64,000 nt of DNA from Hyaloperonospora brassicae. Taxonomy: Eukaryota; Oomycota; Peronosporomycetes; Peronosporales; Peronosporaceae. A model generated the notes under the pieces. The model did no database searches. It saw nothing but the letters and a program-made list of their open reading frames with translations, and was not told the origin of the DNA. Position numbers and translations under genes: made by a program. The stretch is taken from assembly GCA_947650285.1 (NCBI GenBank), contig CANTFL010000484.1, positions 62,001 through 126,000 on the forward strand, written 5' to 3'. Shown here piece after piece: positions 38,276 to 50,620 of this stretch (position 1 is the first letter of the stretch; every line of letters begins with the position of its first letter).

Positions 38276-39419
38276 TTCACACACTTTTCATAGAAATTAA
38301 GATATGAGGCAAAGTACTTCATACAACTTGATAAATCGACAGGCGTAATCGTCGTTCTAGCCGATAATAGACTAAATACAAACAGTGTTGAATTAATAAA
38401 GATTACACACGTCAGCATTCTTCCGGGATATGATAGTAGTGACCGTCCTACGTATAAGGTTTGTTGTGCACGTGCTTTGTACGTGTTTGGCGAATTCATG
38501 CTTCGCTAGGGACAACGATATTCATTTAAGTTTGCTTGCGATCGGATGCGCCAGCATGTTACGGCATGGTCTTTAGATGGCTGATATGGTCAAGAGAATA
38601 ATTGGATTAAGTATCTCAATTCGGGCAAGAAGACCTTAAGGAATGTTAGGGTAAAGCGACGAGGGATAATATTTAGCTGGTCGTCACGTGAAGAGTGTTA
38701 ATGCGACCTCACCAGGCTTATAAGAATATATTTCAAGACAGACAACGACGTCAAGTCATCCAGAAGAGTGCGGCACACCCGACGACGGGTACACGAGAAT
38801 AGGAGAACCTAGTATCACACACGGTCCGGTCACACTTTACGTCAGTCTTTTTGCCGGGCAACAGGGATGGATTGAGTAAGCATCGGAATCTCGGCGATAA
38901 CCACTCCACCACCATGTGCGTATGTTTAAGACATTTGGGGTCTCACCATTAATCCCTGAGTGACGATGTCAAGGTATTATTCAATTGGGTATAGAGGTGT
39001 CGGCGAAAAATAAATCATTGCAGAGAAGTGATAAGCAATGAACCTCGGTTCGTCAGGATTCTAGGAGAGACTCTATCGATTACAATTATAGAGGAAGATC
39101 ACTTAGATGATCAGTGACAAAACCCTCTATACACGCCTTAGGTACCTTCGGGAATCACTGAGGTTCGCACTGCGAAGAATGACCCTCTAGATGAGACACG
39201 TCTAGCGAAAGCAAAAAATGATTTGGCAAACAAAATATACAATAAAAAGGAGATAAACGCTACAACCCTGAAGCTACGGGTGGCTAAATCGCCAGGTGAC
39301 GATCAAGAAAAAGTCGCATCAAAAAAGGGAAAGATCGATGGATGACAGCTTTATATGCGGCAGAGACGTGTTTACTGACGCCAGCTTCGTTAGCTACTAA
39401 CCAGGGATCCATTATTGTA
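38276..39419. other. Left flank of the old gypsy region
   Basis: There is no convincing frame over most of it. From about 39150 a plus-strand reading has a coiled-coil-like, lysine-rich character (DETRLAKAKNDLANKIY and following), which may be the start of the first gag relic. Confidence 0.35.
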
Positions 39420-40700
39420 GAATACTACAGCTGGAGCTGATCGACCAGGTTCGTAGTCCCATGATACATATAAAATCCTCAACGATCAAGTAGAGACGAT
39501 GCGCCGTCTCTTCCAGTTTTTACAAGACGCAAGGTATGTCCCGGCAGCGTTTTACGCGCAGGTGTTGCTCGACTGTAACCTTAATCAGTAAATCACGGCG
39601 ATTGGATCAGTTTTCCATTTGTTGGCACCGCTTACCCGGTAATTAGGATTCAGCCGAACACTATTCCACGATCAACGTGATCAGAGAGAAGATGAATCGT
39701 TCTCCTGTCGGGTCGTCGTGTGATACTTTGAATGAGTCCGATGCGGACGAATCTGACCAAATTTAGCGCGCATGTATGTCTTGGGGACCCTTTGGCGCAG
39801 CGCTTTTGCGTCTGCCAAATATCATACCTTGTACGCCATGCGCGAGACTCATCTACCTCCTGCGAGGGTCCCTGCTATTAGCGAATTTGAATAAATATAG
39901 ATCTACATTGCGGGAGTCATAGAGAATTAATTTTGCAAGACCAAAATGGGACGCGACACCGATCGATGCAGATTGTTTAACCCCAACTTTAGATTATGGG
40001 TCGGAGGCATCCATACTGGACTCAGAAAGGAAGCCGGACGTTTTGCATCACACTCACGGTAACGAATATGACTGAGACGATCATGACTTGGATGACCTGC
40101 TGTGACACTAGTAGGCAGCTAAACACGCTTATACAGAAAATGGGTTTACTGCGTAAGAAAGCCGCATGTCTGCTATTGCTGACCAGAAGTAGTTTTTTGG
40201 GACGCGGCCATATTGATAACCACGCTAGAATCTAGGTGTACAAAGTAAATTCAATTTATATGTAACCAAGCTCCGTCTTGTGAGATGTTTCTAGACTTCT
40301 TAAATAAAGTACTGTGCCGTGCTCCCAACTGGTATTTTCAGCTCATCCGGCTTAACCGTGGCAAGTGGAATACTTTCCCGGAGAACTTTCACGGGATTGA
40401 CTGTGGTCGCAAAATTTCAGCTAATAAGCAGTACAATCACGCGTGGAAATGCGTGAATGGGATCTACGGACTGAACGTGGATATGATGGTTTAAAGAGAG
40501 ATGGTAATGCCATCGATCGCCGCGATCCTGTAAAAAATTCATTGATATGTTGGATGATCGTGAAATTGCAAAATAGCTGACGCTACTGAATTTGAAAGAC
40601 GTATATTCAAAGTATGGAACGTTGCGCACGTACAAGCGCATGAAGAATATTCAAGGCGAATAAAGAAAAATGGATCGAAGAATTGTGAAAGGATGTGCCA
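39420..40700 (+). pseudogene. Decayed gag of an old Ty3/gypsy element (relic A)
   Basis: Short frame segments in order resemble a gag type that I recall as common in Phytophthora repeats. Near 39500 MRRLFQFLQDARYV appears; near 40330 NWYFQLIRLNRGKW with PENFHGIDCGRKISANKQY; then YGLNV and IDMLDDREIAK, and RTYKRMKN near 40631. Stops and frame changes occur every few dozen codons. The same order of segments recurs in relic B, which shows the two are copies of one family. No pol sequence was found between relic A and relic B. Confidence 0.5.
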
Positions 40701-41829
40701 AAGAAGCATCACCCTGGCAACCGGACTAGGTAAAATGTCTGGATGTGTGGACTACAAAAAGTGCATCAGATCAGGGAGTGGATCCAAACCGAGAGGGAGT
40801 TCCGATTCGAGAGGAAATTTCTAATTAAGATTGGATATGATCCAAGTGGGGACCAGATTAAACAAGGATTTGATCCAAGAAGAGATCCGATCTGCGAGGA
40901 AATCCGAATTCAGGGGGATCCGATCCGGGCAAAGGGTAGGAGATTGACCAGCGGGCCTATGATGTACGAGATGTTCGAAGTGCAAGTTTTGCTTGAATAG
41001 AGTCCAGAGATTCAGCTTACGCTAGGGTATATATGGAAGGTTCTTCAGGGTTCTATGTGTTGTATTAGGCACTACAAAGATTTAGGTTGGGTAGTTCTCA
41101 CTTGTGTTTTAAGAAGGCACTGCCGAGACCCCTAGCAGGGAGCCAAAGCTCTAGTGCATTTTGTCGGTACCTTCACTTAATCTTCACTTTTTAACACGAG
41201 ACACAGAGTGATATATTGGATGACTTGTGGCGTGTATTTTTCGGTATATAAAAGCTAGGCCGTAGGTTTTGTGAGATGATTAGAATAACACTAAAACGAG
41301 TTCCATTTACGTCAAAAGACACGCGTCATCTACTCCGGGCTAAATATTTGCCCCCACGACAAAATGAGATAGTTCCGCCGCTCGTTTTTACCAATTGTCG
41401 CACCTGGATAATTTGAATAGACACTCTTAGAACTTTCACCAGTATCAAGACAACGGCGATAGGGCACATCAAGAAAGTAATGGTAATTTAAATCGCGAGA
41501 TGGCGAAAGTGGTCAGAGGGTCAAGCAGATCAATATCCTCATATTGAACAAGGCAACCTTTTGATATCGATTTAGCATATATGGAGTCCCGTCAAGTAAC
41601 CTGTGACCGCGTGAAAAGTTTCACGTGTACCATCTCACCCCAAACTCGGTCAAATTTAGTAACGACAAGTGTCCAATAAGAATAGTGCACCCTGCACTAT
41701 CGACAGGTAAAAAATGTGAGGAAGAAAACAACACACACGGAAACGAATACCCCTCTAATATTCAGTCGTCTGGGCCCCAGTAGATAGGCAGCATCACATC
41801 ATCAATTTTAAAAAACCCGCTCCACCACA
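40701..41829. other. Region between the two gag relics, possible LTR remains
   Basis: The plus-strand frame at 40743-41000 contains short internal repeats around GATCCGATC and no known domain. Near 41245-41260 CGGTATATAAAAGCTAGG is a good TATA-like box. It lies about 570 bases before the apparent start of gag relic B, where an LTR promoter would be expected. LTR ends were not found. Confidence 0.35.
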
Positions 41830-44211
41830 ATGGTGCGCGTGTCTGGATCTTCTAGTGACTCAGGAAGCTTCGCGATTCCCTGGCCGAAGATGTGAAGATA
41901 AAGAAAGAACCTGGTATAGAAGCGTCGGAAATTTAAAGGATAGCCGTAGAAGCGCGATTTTGAAATATCCCCTGATTTTCAAGGTTTTTAGTTGGGCTTT
42001 AAAATTGAGAAATAAAAAGAGGAATATGAACTTGTCGATCTGGAAGATAAATGTCGATTTCCTGCTAAACTTTCTTCGAGGACCACCGTAGACCATATTA
42101 CAAACATAATTCGCTGGAAAAAAGGTCTATAGCGAACGCTAAACACTCTAAGACCCTTCAAGGAGCGTCGAATAGGAAAATCGTGAAGGCTGAGCGAATG
42201 AAGTGAGAAGTAGCCGGATCGGATTCAAACGATCGCAAGAATGGATTAGATCAACAGGATCGCACTGTGTAAAAAATCATGCGGTCGATCAAGTGAGTGG
42301 ACGATGGAGACAAGATAATGAACTGACTTAAAGACTGGCAGCTCGAGCTGCTGGAGAAAGAATACCACCGGAAGGAGTTACAGAAACGGTTTACCAGTGA
42401 TTAAATGCAAATTATCTTGAATGCAATGCTAATTGGTCCGCTACGAATGCCTACATCTACCCATGGCTCACCCGCGAAACCATTTGGATGCAATCCGCAG
42501 TCTTATGTAGCTGCTACAAGACGCAGGATTTACAGCTGGATCTTATATTGATTCGCAGAAGCTATTAGAATGCGATGATGACCGAAAGATCGATGCGAAA
42601 AAATCGTTGTGTAAAAGGCTGACCAAGTTTATCAGGAGTGACGATAAGCAGACAGTAAGATTAAGCCAGCCATCGATGGGAGGATAGATTGGAGACGGAT
42701 TCGGATCAAGCGATCACGCCGATCGCAGACACAACAAGAAGTTATGATACCGGAACTTCGTTGTATGCATCGGTAAACTAGTACTTGGATTCAGCCGACA
42801 GCGGATGTTATTGGGACTGTCCGTATCTGCATCGTTCCGCGATAGTATAAGCCCGATGGAAGGGAGATCGACCGATGCGCACTAGTTGCCCGCTGGTTAG
42901 CTGCGGTCGTTCCATGAAGCAGCCATGAAGGAGTTTGAAGAAATCGGAAAGATATGAATATCAAAATGCTGCTCGATTGACGGTAAATGTTACGACCTCA
43001 GAGACTCATTGTCCCAGATGTGGAATTAGAGTCGGTGAAGGAGTTACATTATTGTCGATCTTACAACTATGATCATCAAGATCTTGATAAGGTGGATTTT
43101 AGACGACCAATGATGACCGCTGCCGATCCACGCCGAGCGGCAAGATTATTACGCAGAGGCTACGAGTATCGGTGATCAGCGATCGAGAAGAGCGTAAAAG
43201 CGTGGCTGAGACAAAGATCGAGCTAGGTTCTGAAGTGGTAAATTTAAGTTTGCACTCTTGCGTGACCAAGCCCCAGATGCAGAAATTTGCCAAGTGTCCA
43301 GCGATATTCTTACGGGACCGGCTCGAAACTGATACAGTCGAATAATCCGATCGACTCGCCGTAATTGAAATCCCCTATTTTAAGGTTTCATAATCTTATA
43401 TTAGCGACATGGCTAAACAACAACTCACAGATGATACCACGCAAGGGAACCATCGGATGAGACTCCACTAGAGTATCTGTATCGGTTGAACGTGACTGCG
43501 ATCCGAGCGAAGACCTCTATCCGAAAAGAGTCGCCGGCTATGAGACGTGATATTGTGGAATACTACAGCGAAACGCTGGAAGATTGTGATCTGGCCAAGA
43601 AGTTGGCTTTGTTACGATTGACAGATGATTAAAACATCGAACAAACTTTGTGCGCATTAAAACGCATATAAGTGTGAGCCAATAAGGCGCCGGTGGGATC
43701 GAAAACGTTTTGACCACCATCGATCTTTAGTTCGAACCCAAAAATGGTCGAAACCTACCTGAGCTGTGGGAGAGATATGAGGAAAACAAATTATAAGAAG
43801 GGAATCGTGTTCAGAGTAAAGTGGATTGAATTTGGGAGTAGATCGACGCCGAGTCTGTGCAGCCGGATACCAAGATCGGGCAAAGTTTTGGTAAGCCTAA
43901 TTATTTCAACACGATAACAACGATCCTGAAAACGAACAAGATCGTGGAGATTGGCCTCACGGACGTTATCGATATGGTCACCAATGAGAGTCGAAATATG
44001 TCAATCAAACACAAGATCAGATCATAAAGATCGATCTCGTGGTGAACTTTCGACTTCGTACCCCCACTGCGTACGACGAAGTATGACGATCGTGGCTTTT
44101 GAAAGAGACTGACATGTCATATGTGCAAGTAAAAGGTAATTCCATTGGACATGTGTTTGGGTGCGCCGCATGCGTGGAGATGAATGAGAGGGGCAAATGC
44201 CTCATGGATAA
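41830..44211 (+). pseudogene. Decayed gag of an old Ty3/gypsy element (relic B, 5' part)
   Basis: A frame opens at ATG 41830 (MVRVSGSSSDSGSFAIP) and continues in broken pieces. Near 42490-42620 the reading LLQDAGFTAGSY and KSLCKRLTKFIRS parallels relic A. From about 43464 the capsid end is clear: EYLYRLNVTAIRAKTSIRKE, then DIVEYYSETLEDCDLAKKL and LALLRLTD. Cysteine- and histidine-containing knuckle remains follow near 44065-44160. The relic stops at the junction with element 2, whose insertion split it; the same frame resumes after 52027. Many stops and small indels show long decay. Confidence 0.6.
44207..44211. repeat. Target-site duplication, left copy (element 2)
   Basis: GATAA precedes the left end of element 2 and is repeated exactly at 52028-52032. 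Confidence 0.85.
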
Positions 44212-44604
44212 TATAACGGGGCAGACCCTTGCGTGAACTTAACGCAATGGTTTCGGGTGCCCCGACAGACGTACACGAGTCAAAAAGGAAGCGTACGATA
44301 AGGAGATAGTAAAACTGTTGTATTAATATAATTAAGTGTTTTAACAACTGTCTCTCTGTTTGACATATCTTAATTATGCTAATATAACTGAGTGTATGGT
44401 GACGTCTCGTCACCACTCATTGCGCGCGTCTTGCGGCGATTGGTGGGTTGATATCATCAAGATATCAACCAATGAACAGACCCTTTGGTCGACCCTTCAA
44501 TATCACCACTTTGGTGATATTGTTTTAAAGAATATTCAACTTCATATTATTTGTTGTCACTTTCCTTTAAATGACAATTCCATGTTACGGGCTGCCCCGT
44601 TACA
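44212..44604 (-). repeat. 3' LTR of element 2
   Basis: On the minus strand it starts TGTAACGGGGCAGCCCGTAACA at 44604 and ends CTGCCCCGTTATA, so the final CA is mutated to TA. Ends form a short inverted repeat (TGTAACGGGGCAG). The 44300-44604 part aligns well with the solo LTR at 62483-62921 read on the plus strand, including the motif ACCAATCGCCGCAAGACGCG. Confidence 0.88.
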
Positions 44605-44616
44605 TCACCCCCTTAA
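44605..44616 (-). promoter_or_regulatory. Polypurine tract of element 2
   Basis: TTAAGGGGGTGA on the minus strand ends exactly at the TG of the 3' LTR. It is shorter and less pure than that of element 1. Confidence 0.65.
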
Positions 44617-44734
44617 CTGATAGTCACCGTGTGACAATAGAAAATAATGGCGGCCACCCGTTGGTCACCAATGGGACAGGGAGCACTTTTTGGGTCCGTT
44701 CCATTCACTTTTTGCTTGACCTCGCATAGTTAAC

Positions 44735-46340
44735 ATGTCTATGCCAGGTGACTCAAGACGCACACAGCCCGGTGCTGTGCCAGCCTCTGCGGCAGACGAT
44801 TCGTCGTCTGCTGCTCCTTCTACGCCTGCAGCAACAGGTGTTGCAGGTGCACGCAGAACAACACCGCGTGCGCATGATGAACCCGACGTAGAGGTCATCT
44901 TATCTGGCGAGTCAGACGTGTCTGACTCATGCAATGGTCCAGAGGCGTTTCGCCAACCGGCGACGCCTCAGTGTTCGCCAAGGCCACTGCCGAACGAACG
45001 GACTCGCGATTTGCATCACAGTATATTCGGCAGTGATGACTATAATCAGGGCGGTGAGGAATATTATTCCTTACCACCGCCGACTCGTGCCTCTTCGCAC
45101 GAGCGTAATGACGATGGCGTGAGCCGTCGTCATACTGACAACCGTGGTACCGACAAAGGTACCACTGTGAAGCGTGATGAGCTGAAGCCGTGGCGTTTGC
45201 CTGAACGGCTCATTAACAGATTGTCTCACGAGACAGGCCAACACCATCGAATACCCTTATTCGATGCGACTGAGCTTCACGGCTTGAGTTTCAGCGCGAA
45301 GAACTTTCGCGCTGAAGAATATTTTTATCTCGATGTCTTTCTAAGACATCGATGGTACAACAGCAACCAAAAGCGTGACAAAACATCGCTTTTGGCTGCG
45401 TGGAACGCGTTCGTCCAAAACGTAAAGAATTTTGGACGAGAAGGGTGGCTCAAGAAACTTGAGGCGACACGCACCAGGTTCGAAAAGCGAACGCCAACCG
45501 CTGCCAGATACCGGTTGCATTGTTTATCAAGTGAGGCCGGTATTCCATGCCTCACTTGGGGAGACCCTTGTGCGAGTTGTGTTGACAACCGCAGCGTGCG
45601 TATAGGGACGTGTATTCCCTAAGTTTGCCCTAGGGAGGGCACACATCTCGGCTGAGATGCGTGACGCGATTGCAAACTTGCGATCCGTCTACAAGCGCCT
45701 AGGGCGCGTGTTTACCGATGGGCCACAGGACTCATCGGATGGGTCTCGTCATACTGGCGGACGAGACCTTCAACGTCCATCAACAGCTGAGAGCGAAGCA
45801 CCCAGCTATTCCAAGAGGGTGGATACCCCCGCCACTGGACGAGGTAGCTCGTCCTTGATCCTGAATCGTCACGGTGGTTCAAGATACGCTCCAGTAGAAA
45901 GCGTTAATCACCGTGAGCATCCACCAAAGTATATGGTGGAGGAGGAAAGATCTCCTCCAGATGATTCGGTTCACCATCTCGACCCTTACGAGATGGATCG
46001 CGCAATCGATGAACTGCGCGATGACTTGAAGCACGAGCGCGACCGGCGCTACGCTTTGACTGATACCGTGCGTAAGAACCGCAAGGATCACGAGTCTGAT
46101 CGGGCGAGGGATCGCGCTGATTATGCCACAGCGCAGCTTCAGGTCGAGCGGGATGTTCGCTCCCTATTCGGCGAGCTGGCGACAGCTCGCGGGGAGATAA
46201 CTCGGTTGAGTTCCGACGTATCTTATCTGAGCGACCAGGCGGATCGTCTGGCGCGCGAACGCAATAACTTAATGGATGTTATTGAACGTGGGGGCTATCT
46301 TCATCGGAAGAAGAAGGCTCGTACTGACAGTACGGACTGA
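44735..46340 (+). pseudogene. Antisense ORF of element 2 (frameshifted), unknown function
   Basis: The frame starts at ATG 44735, 130 bp inside the 3' LTR, and reads 295 codons to TAA 45620. A second frame, open from 45606, continues to TGA 46340; one small indel near 45606-45620 explains the break. The first ~130 residues are Ala/Ser/Pro/acidic and disordered in look. A globular part follows (FDATELHGLSFSAKNFRAEE, FLRHRWYNSNQKRDKTSLLA, WNAFVQNVKNFGREGWLKKL). Next is a cysteine cluster, C-x6-C-x2-C-x9-C near 45549-45616, that could bind zinc. The C-terminal ~120 residues are a highly charged coiled coil (ELRDDLKHERDRRYALTD, LSSDVSYLSDQADRLARERN). It overlaps the pol 3' end by about 60 bp, tail to tail. 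Position and domain order match the ORF in element 1, though sequence similarity is not evident by eye. Confidence 0.65.
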
Positions 46341-47915
46341 GCCTCCCCACGTAAAACGTAGAATGCGCACGCATCTTACGTGGCAATTCGATCGTGTATG
46401 CATTGCCCTTGCGATGCAACACTCGAAATGGCCCAATGTACTTCGGCAGTAGTTTACTACTGCTGGCACTAGTGACTGCATGTCCAGGTAAGTTTACCGT
46501 AGACAGTAGTACTAGGTCGTTAACTTTCAATGAAAGAATATTTGCTCTTCCATTCTTGTCTGCGTTCCGTTTCTGACGGTCCATCGCGTTTGCGATAGAG
46601 TCCTGAACGAAACGGACTACCGCCTCTCGAGTAAGCAGGAAGTTCTCTGCTGACTCTTTGTTTTGTCTTTCAGTGCGCTTCTTGCGCACTGCTAAGAGAT
46701 TGCTCTCTTCTTCAGCGAGGTTGTCGTCTTCCTCGCTGACATAATCGTTGACGATGCTGAATATACCAGCATCTTCATCATCATCCGAGTCAATAATAGC
46801 GTCGTCGCTATTATTGAGGTGATCTTCTTAATCGATGTCGACTTGATCGACATCGGCATCATACGTGACGACGTTAGCGTCGACACGTGATGAGAAAGAG
46901 CCAAAACGGTTTTTGCTCGAGCGAGTCCCCCCCCTTATCCAAGAGTCACACTCTAGAAGGGCGGGAACACGTGGATGGCGTAAGCCATTCACGTAAAACG
47001 GTGTGTGCTGGGTTGAAGCATGCACCGAATTATTGATGGCGAATTCCACCATGGGTAGGAATTCGCTCCAACTCGAAAACGAGTGTAAATATCCTCGAAG
47101 GATCTCTTAGAGGACGTGGTTCGCACGTTCCGTCTGACCATCTGTTTCTGGATGGTCAGGAGTAGACATCTTCAATCGTGTTTCAAGAGAACGGAACACG
47201 GTTTGCCTATATTCCGCCGTGAACCGAGGGTCACGGTCGGATACGAGTTCACGGGGTAACCCGTGGAGTCTAAAGACCATGTCTAGAAAGACACGAGCAC
47301 AACTTTGAGCCTTGATCGACTCAGGTACAGAAGCAAGATACACCCTCTTGCTGAATTGATCAACAAACACAAGAATATCATTATTCTTGTGAGCGTCTTC
47401 GGGAAAACCGATGACGAAGTCCATTGGTACGGACTGCCAGCGTTCTGTCAGAACAGGCAGAGGCTGCAATGGCGCACGGGATGAAGCACTAGGCTTCACC
47501 CGTTGACAAACCTCGCAAGCACGTATGTACTTGCGGACAAACTGATACTGGCGTGGCCAGTAAAAGTCACGACTTACCGTGAGGTAGGTCTTTTCTATAC
47601 CACGATGGCCACCTTGTTGGGGCATCGTGACACTCATACATGATGCTTAATCGCAAATCATGATGAGCGGGAACGACGACACGAGACGTGTCGTCAGCAA
47701 CAGCTGCATAGTACAGCAATCCGTTGCGTGTACTATACCGATCCGATGAGGATCGGTACAAAGCAGGTAAATCCCTCATGGATTTACTGGATGGATTCAC
47801 CAGATGATCCACCAATCGAAGAAGATCCGTATCTTCCGCGTATGCCTTTCGTACGTCGTCAAGTAAACTTGACGACGGGACACTGACTGACAGTGTCGCG
47901 ACAGTGGGCTTATCC
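46279..47915 (-). pseudogene. pol: Pol of element 2: integrase with acidic insert and GPF module
   Basis: The zinc domain reads HDAPT, GGHRGIEKTY and CEVCQRVK, split by a frame change near 47600. The DDE core has PMDFVIGFPED, LVSDRDPRF and TDGQTERAN. A TAA near 47107 and another near 46828 break the frame. Between core and C-terminal module lies an unusually acidic stretch (DSDDDEDAGIF, YVSEEDDNLAEEESN; about 46700-46860). The GPY/F module (YIGPFRVLHRKGNAYTIELP) is intact, followed by FYVGRLSPY. Unlike element 1, no chromodomain is seen before the stop at 46279. An upstream frame from 47980 carries the region between RNase H and integrase. Confidence 0.88.
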
Positions 47916-49222
47916 TCACTGTTGGATTTGTGCGTCCGGCGCGAAATCGGGCCGGCGCGAAAGCGCATCAGCGACGACATTGAGTCGTCCTGGTTTATAC
48001 TCCACGGAGAAGTTACACTCCACGAAGAAAGACAGCCACCTCGCCATCCTATGCGAGAGGTGTGGGCTGTTTACAGCCGTGGGTAGTGACGCATGGTCCG
48101 TATAGACAACAAACGGTCTATCTCCCAAGAGATAGACGCGAAACTTATCCAGTGCGTACTTCATGGCAAGGAGTTCCTTGTCATGCACTGGGTAATTACG
48201 CTCATCTACTTGAAGCTGACGCGACTGATAACAGATGACGCGCTCCGCGCCATCTACATCGAACTGCATTAACGCATAGCCGATTGCAAAATCGCTGGCG
48301 TCACAGACCACATGAAATGGTCTGTCCTGATCTGCAATCGCCAAGATTGGCGACTGCATTAAGCTCCGCTTGATACCTTCAAAGGAACGCTGAAACTCAG
48401 CGTTCCATGACGACTTGACATTTCTTTAGTAAACAAGAAAGATGTACCGCCATCTCGGCGTAGTTGCGCGATTACTTGTGCAAGTACGCCGCTAGACCAA
48501 GAAACTTCCTTAGTCCCTTGACATCGACTGGCACTGGCCAGTCGGTGATCGCCTTGATCGTTTCGGGATCAGGGCGTACGCCGTGTTTACCCACGATGCA
48601 CCCGAGAAGTGGTATTTCGTTAGCCGCGAATATACACTTCTTGAGGTATGCGGGCAACTTGTGCTTGCGCATACGTTGAAGGACTTGACGAACGTATGTT
48701 CTATGAACTTTAACGTCCGTCTTTCCGTCCATAGCCCGACTTTGGACGAGCACATCGTCGAAGTAACTCGGTGCGAAGTCTCGCATCGGTCTCAACAGAT
48801 TTGTGACACATCTGTTGAACGTTGCAGGGGCATTACTCAGCCCCTGTGGCATAGCTAGCCACTCGCACAGCATCCCGCTCGGGGTACTCACTGCCGTGAA
48901 CGGGATGTCCCGTTCACGCATGAGGATCTGATGGAACCCAGCCATCAGATCCATGGACGAAAAGATGGTACTCTTTGACATACCATCTATGATTACGTCC
49001 TTCCTCGGTATCGGCGTCTGAGCCGGTACCGTTGCAGCTTTCAATTTGTTGAATGCGTGCAATATCCGCCACCCTCCTGTGGCCTTTCGCACACAGAAGG
49101 TCGGAGAGCTGTGAGAAGATGTCGATTCCCTCACATGGCCCTCTGCTAAGCGATCGGCAAATAACTTGTCGATCGTTGACACCTTTTCACGAGGCAGTGG
49201 ACACTGCTTTATGACACAGTAC
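47916..49222 (-). pseudogene. pol: Pol of element 2: reverse transcriptase and RNase H
   Basis: RT is open for 236 codons (49182-48472) with GGWRILHAFNKL, SSMDLMAGFHQILM, LAMPQGLSNAPATFNR and an intact catalytic box SYFDDVLVQSR, then LLGCIVGKHGVRPDP. A TAG at 49222-49220 just upstream and a TAA at 48474-48472 break the frame, and an indel follows. RNase H resumes at 48359 with VVCDASDFAIG, DKELLAMKYALDKF, YTDHASLPTA and DALSRRPDF, so all four acidic residues are visible. Apart from the flanking nonsense mutations, the catalytic domains look better preserved than those of element 1. Confidence 0.9.
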
Positions 49223-50620
49223 TACGAGCCCGGTATGAGCTCGATCTCGTGTCGAGTGCGTTTGTCTTTAGGCAACTCGCACGGTACGGATTCAGGGAAC
49301 ACGTCCTTGAATTCGATCAAATCCTTATACAAAGAATTTGCCTGAAGTGACTCCCAAGATTGCAGACGCGTATCGCTCAATCCGAGTCTTCTGATCGAGA
49401 ACACTTTCGTCCATCGATGAGCTGCTGAGAACCCGTTCGTTCTCAGCAAATACTGTTGCTGACCGAATATCGTCCACATGCTCATACTCTGTGACGCGTA
49501 TGCAGATCTGCTTGACTTTGCCACTGCGCAGATCACGCAAGAGCCGTTTCAGATCTAGCGTTGGTAACTGAGTTATCTCCGAAGTTAAGCTTCGGAGGCA
49601 CAATCAGATCAAGTGTATAAGCGCCAACACTCGATCCGTTATTGACCAAGACGTTCAACGTCTCGGTTTCTTCCTGGGAACTTCTTTCCACAGGTTGATG
49701 AGGGCCTAATCCTTCAGCAAGTGACTCTTGAGGAAATCCTTCCTCAAGTACGTGGGGACTTATTCCCTCGACGTCTTCTGACTGTGGCTGTGCAACCACA
49801 GTCAGGCACCGGTCCTCTACGGTCGACTCTCCAGTCGACCTAGGATTTCCATGTTGCCCTTTGGGGGCAACAGGTTTCTTCTGTCTAAGAAGCTGCCCGC
49901 TAGGCATGCATCCATTTCCCGGTCCACTCGACTTATTCGAGTGGTGGACCTTCGGCGCCACCTGTACTTCTATACAGCCGCCGGGAGCTTGCTCCACAGT
50001 GTAGTGATCAACTACACTGCGATCTTGTGCAGTCGTGCTAACGACCGAACCGCAAGTGAGGCCATTGCACTCACTCGCAGTACATTCACACGCTTGTGGA
50101 CGCTCCATGACGTTCATCAGATGGCCATCTGATGAACAAGCGGCATGCATCTTCACGGATAGATGCTGCCAGCTCACCCTTGGATCGTATCTTCTGAGCC
50201 AAGGTAATCCCAGGATGACATCAAATTTGTCATCCAGATCTAGTACGATGAAGTCATCATCGTACTGTTCGCCCTCTAACGTGTAGTGGATTCCTAATAC
50301 ACGTTTCTCAACGGTAATCGATGCGCCTGTTGCAAGGCGCACCGTCATCCTCGTGAGGGGAATGTCGCGCTCAACGAACTTGAGCCTACGACCCTCTAGT
50401 GACTGGAGACGAACAAAGTTGTTCGACGCCCCACAGTCTACTAGGGCACGAAGCAACAAATCATTTGTCGCTTCCAACTTCAAGGTGATGAGCGAAACGT
50501 CATCACCAGGTGCAGAGACACACAATGATTGTGTATCTGGAGCAACTTTCGTCAAGAGATTTGCAAATTCTCTTGAGGATGCTGGATCAGTAGGGCGCTC
50601 CGCCCCTACTAACCCCGACC
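49223..50620 (-). pseudogene. pol: Pol of element 2: protease and long linker
   Basis: The frame enters from gag by the putative -1 shift and reads 340 codons past the first possible start to 49533. The protease site is VDCGASNNFVR, with Cys in place of the usual Ser/Thr of the D-S/T-G triad, and the second motif is VILGLPWLRRYDP. A roughly 200-residue linker of low complexity follows. A frame change near 49540-49600 leads to the frame carrying FPESVPCELPKDKRTRHEIE, the lead-in to RT, which ends at TAG 49222. Confidence 0.85.

Noticed and set aside
40743..41000. 85-codon plus-strand frame as a gene
   Set aside because: It is built from short GATCC-type internal repeats, lies between two gag relics and has no domain.
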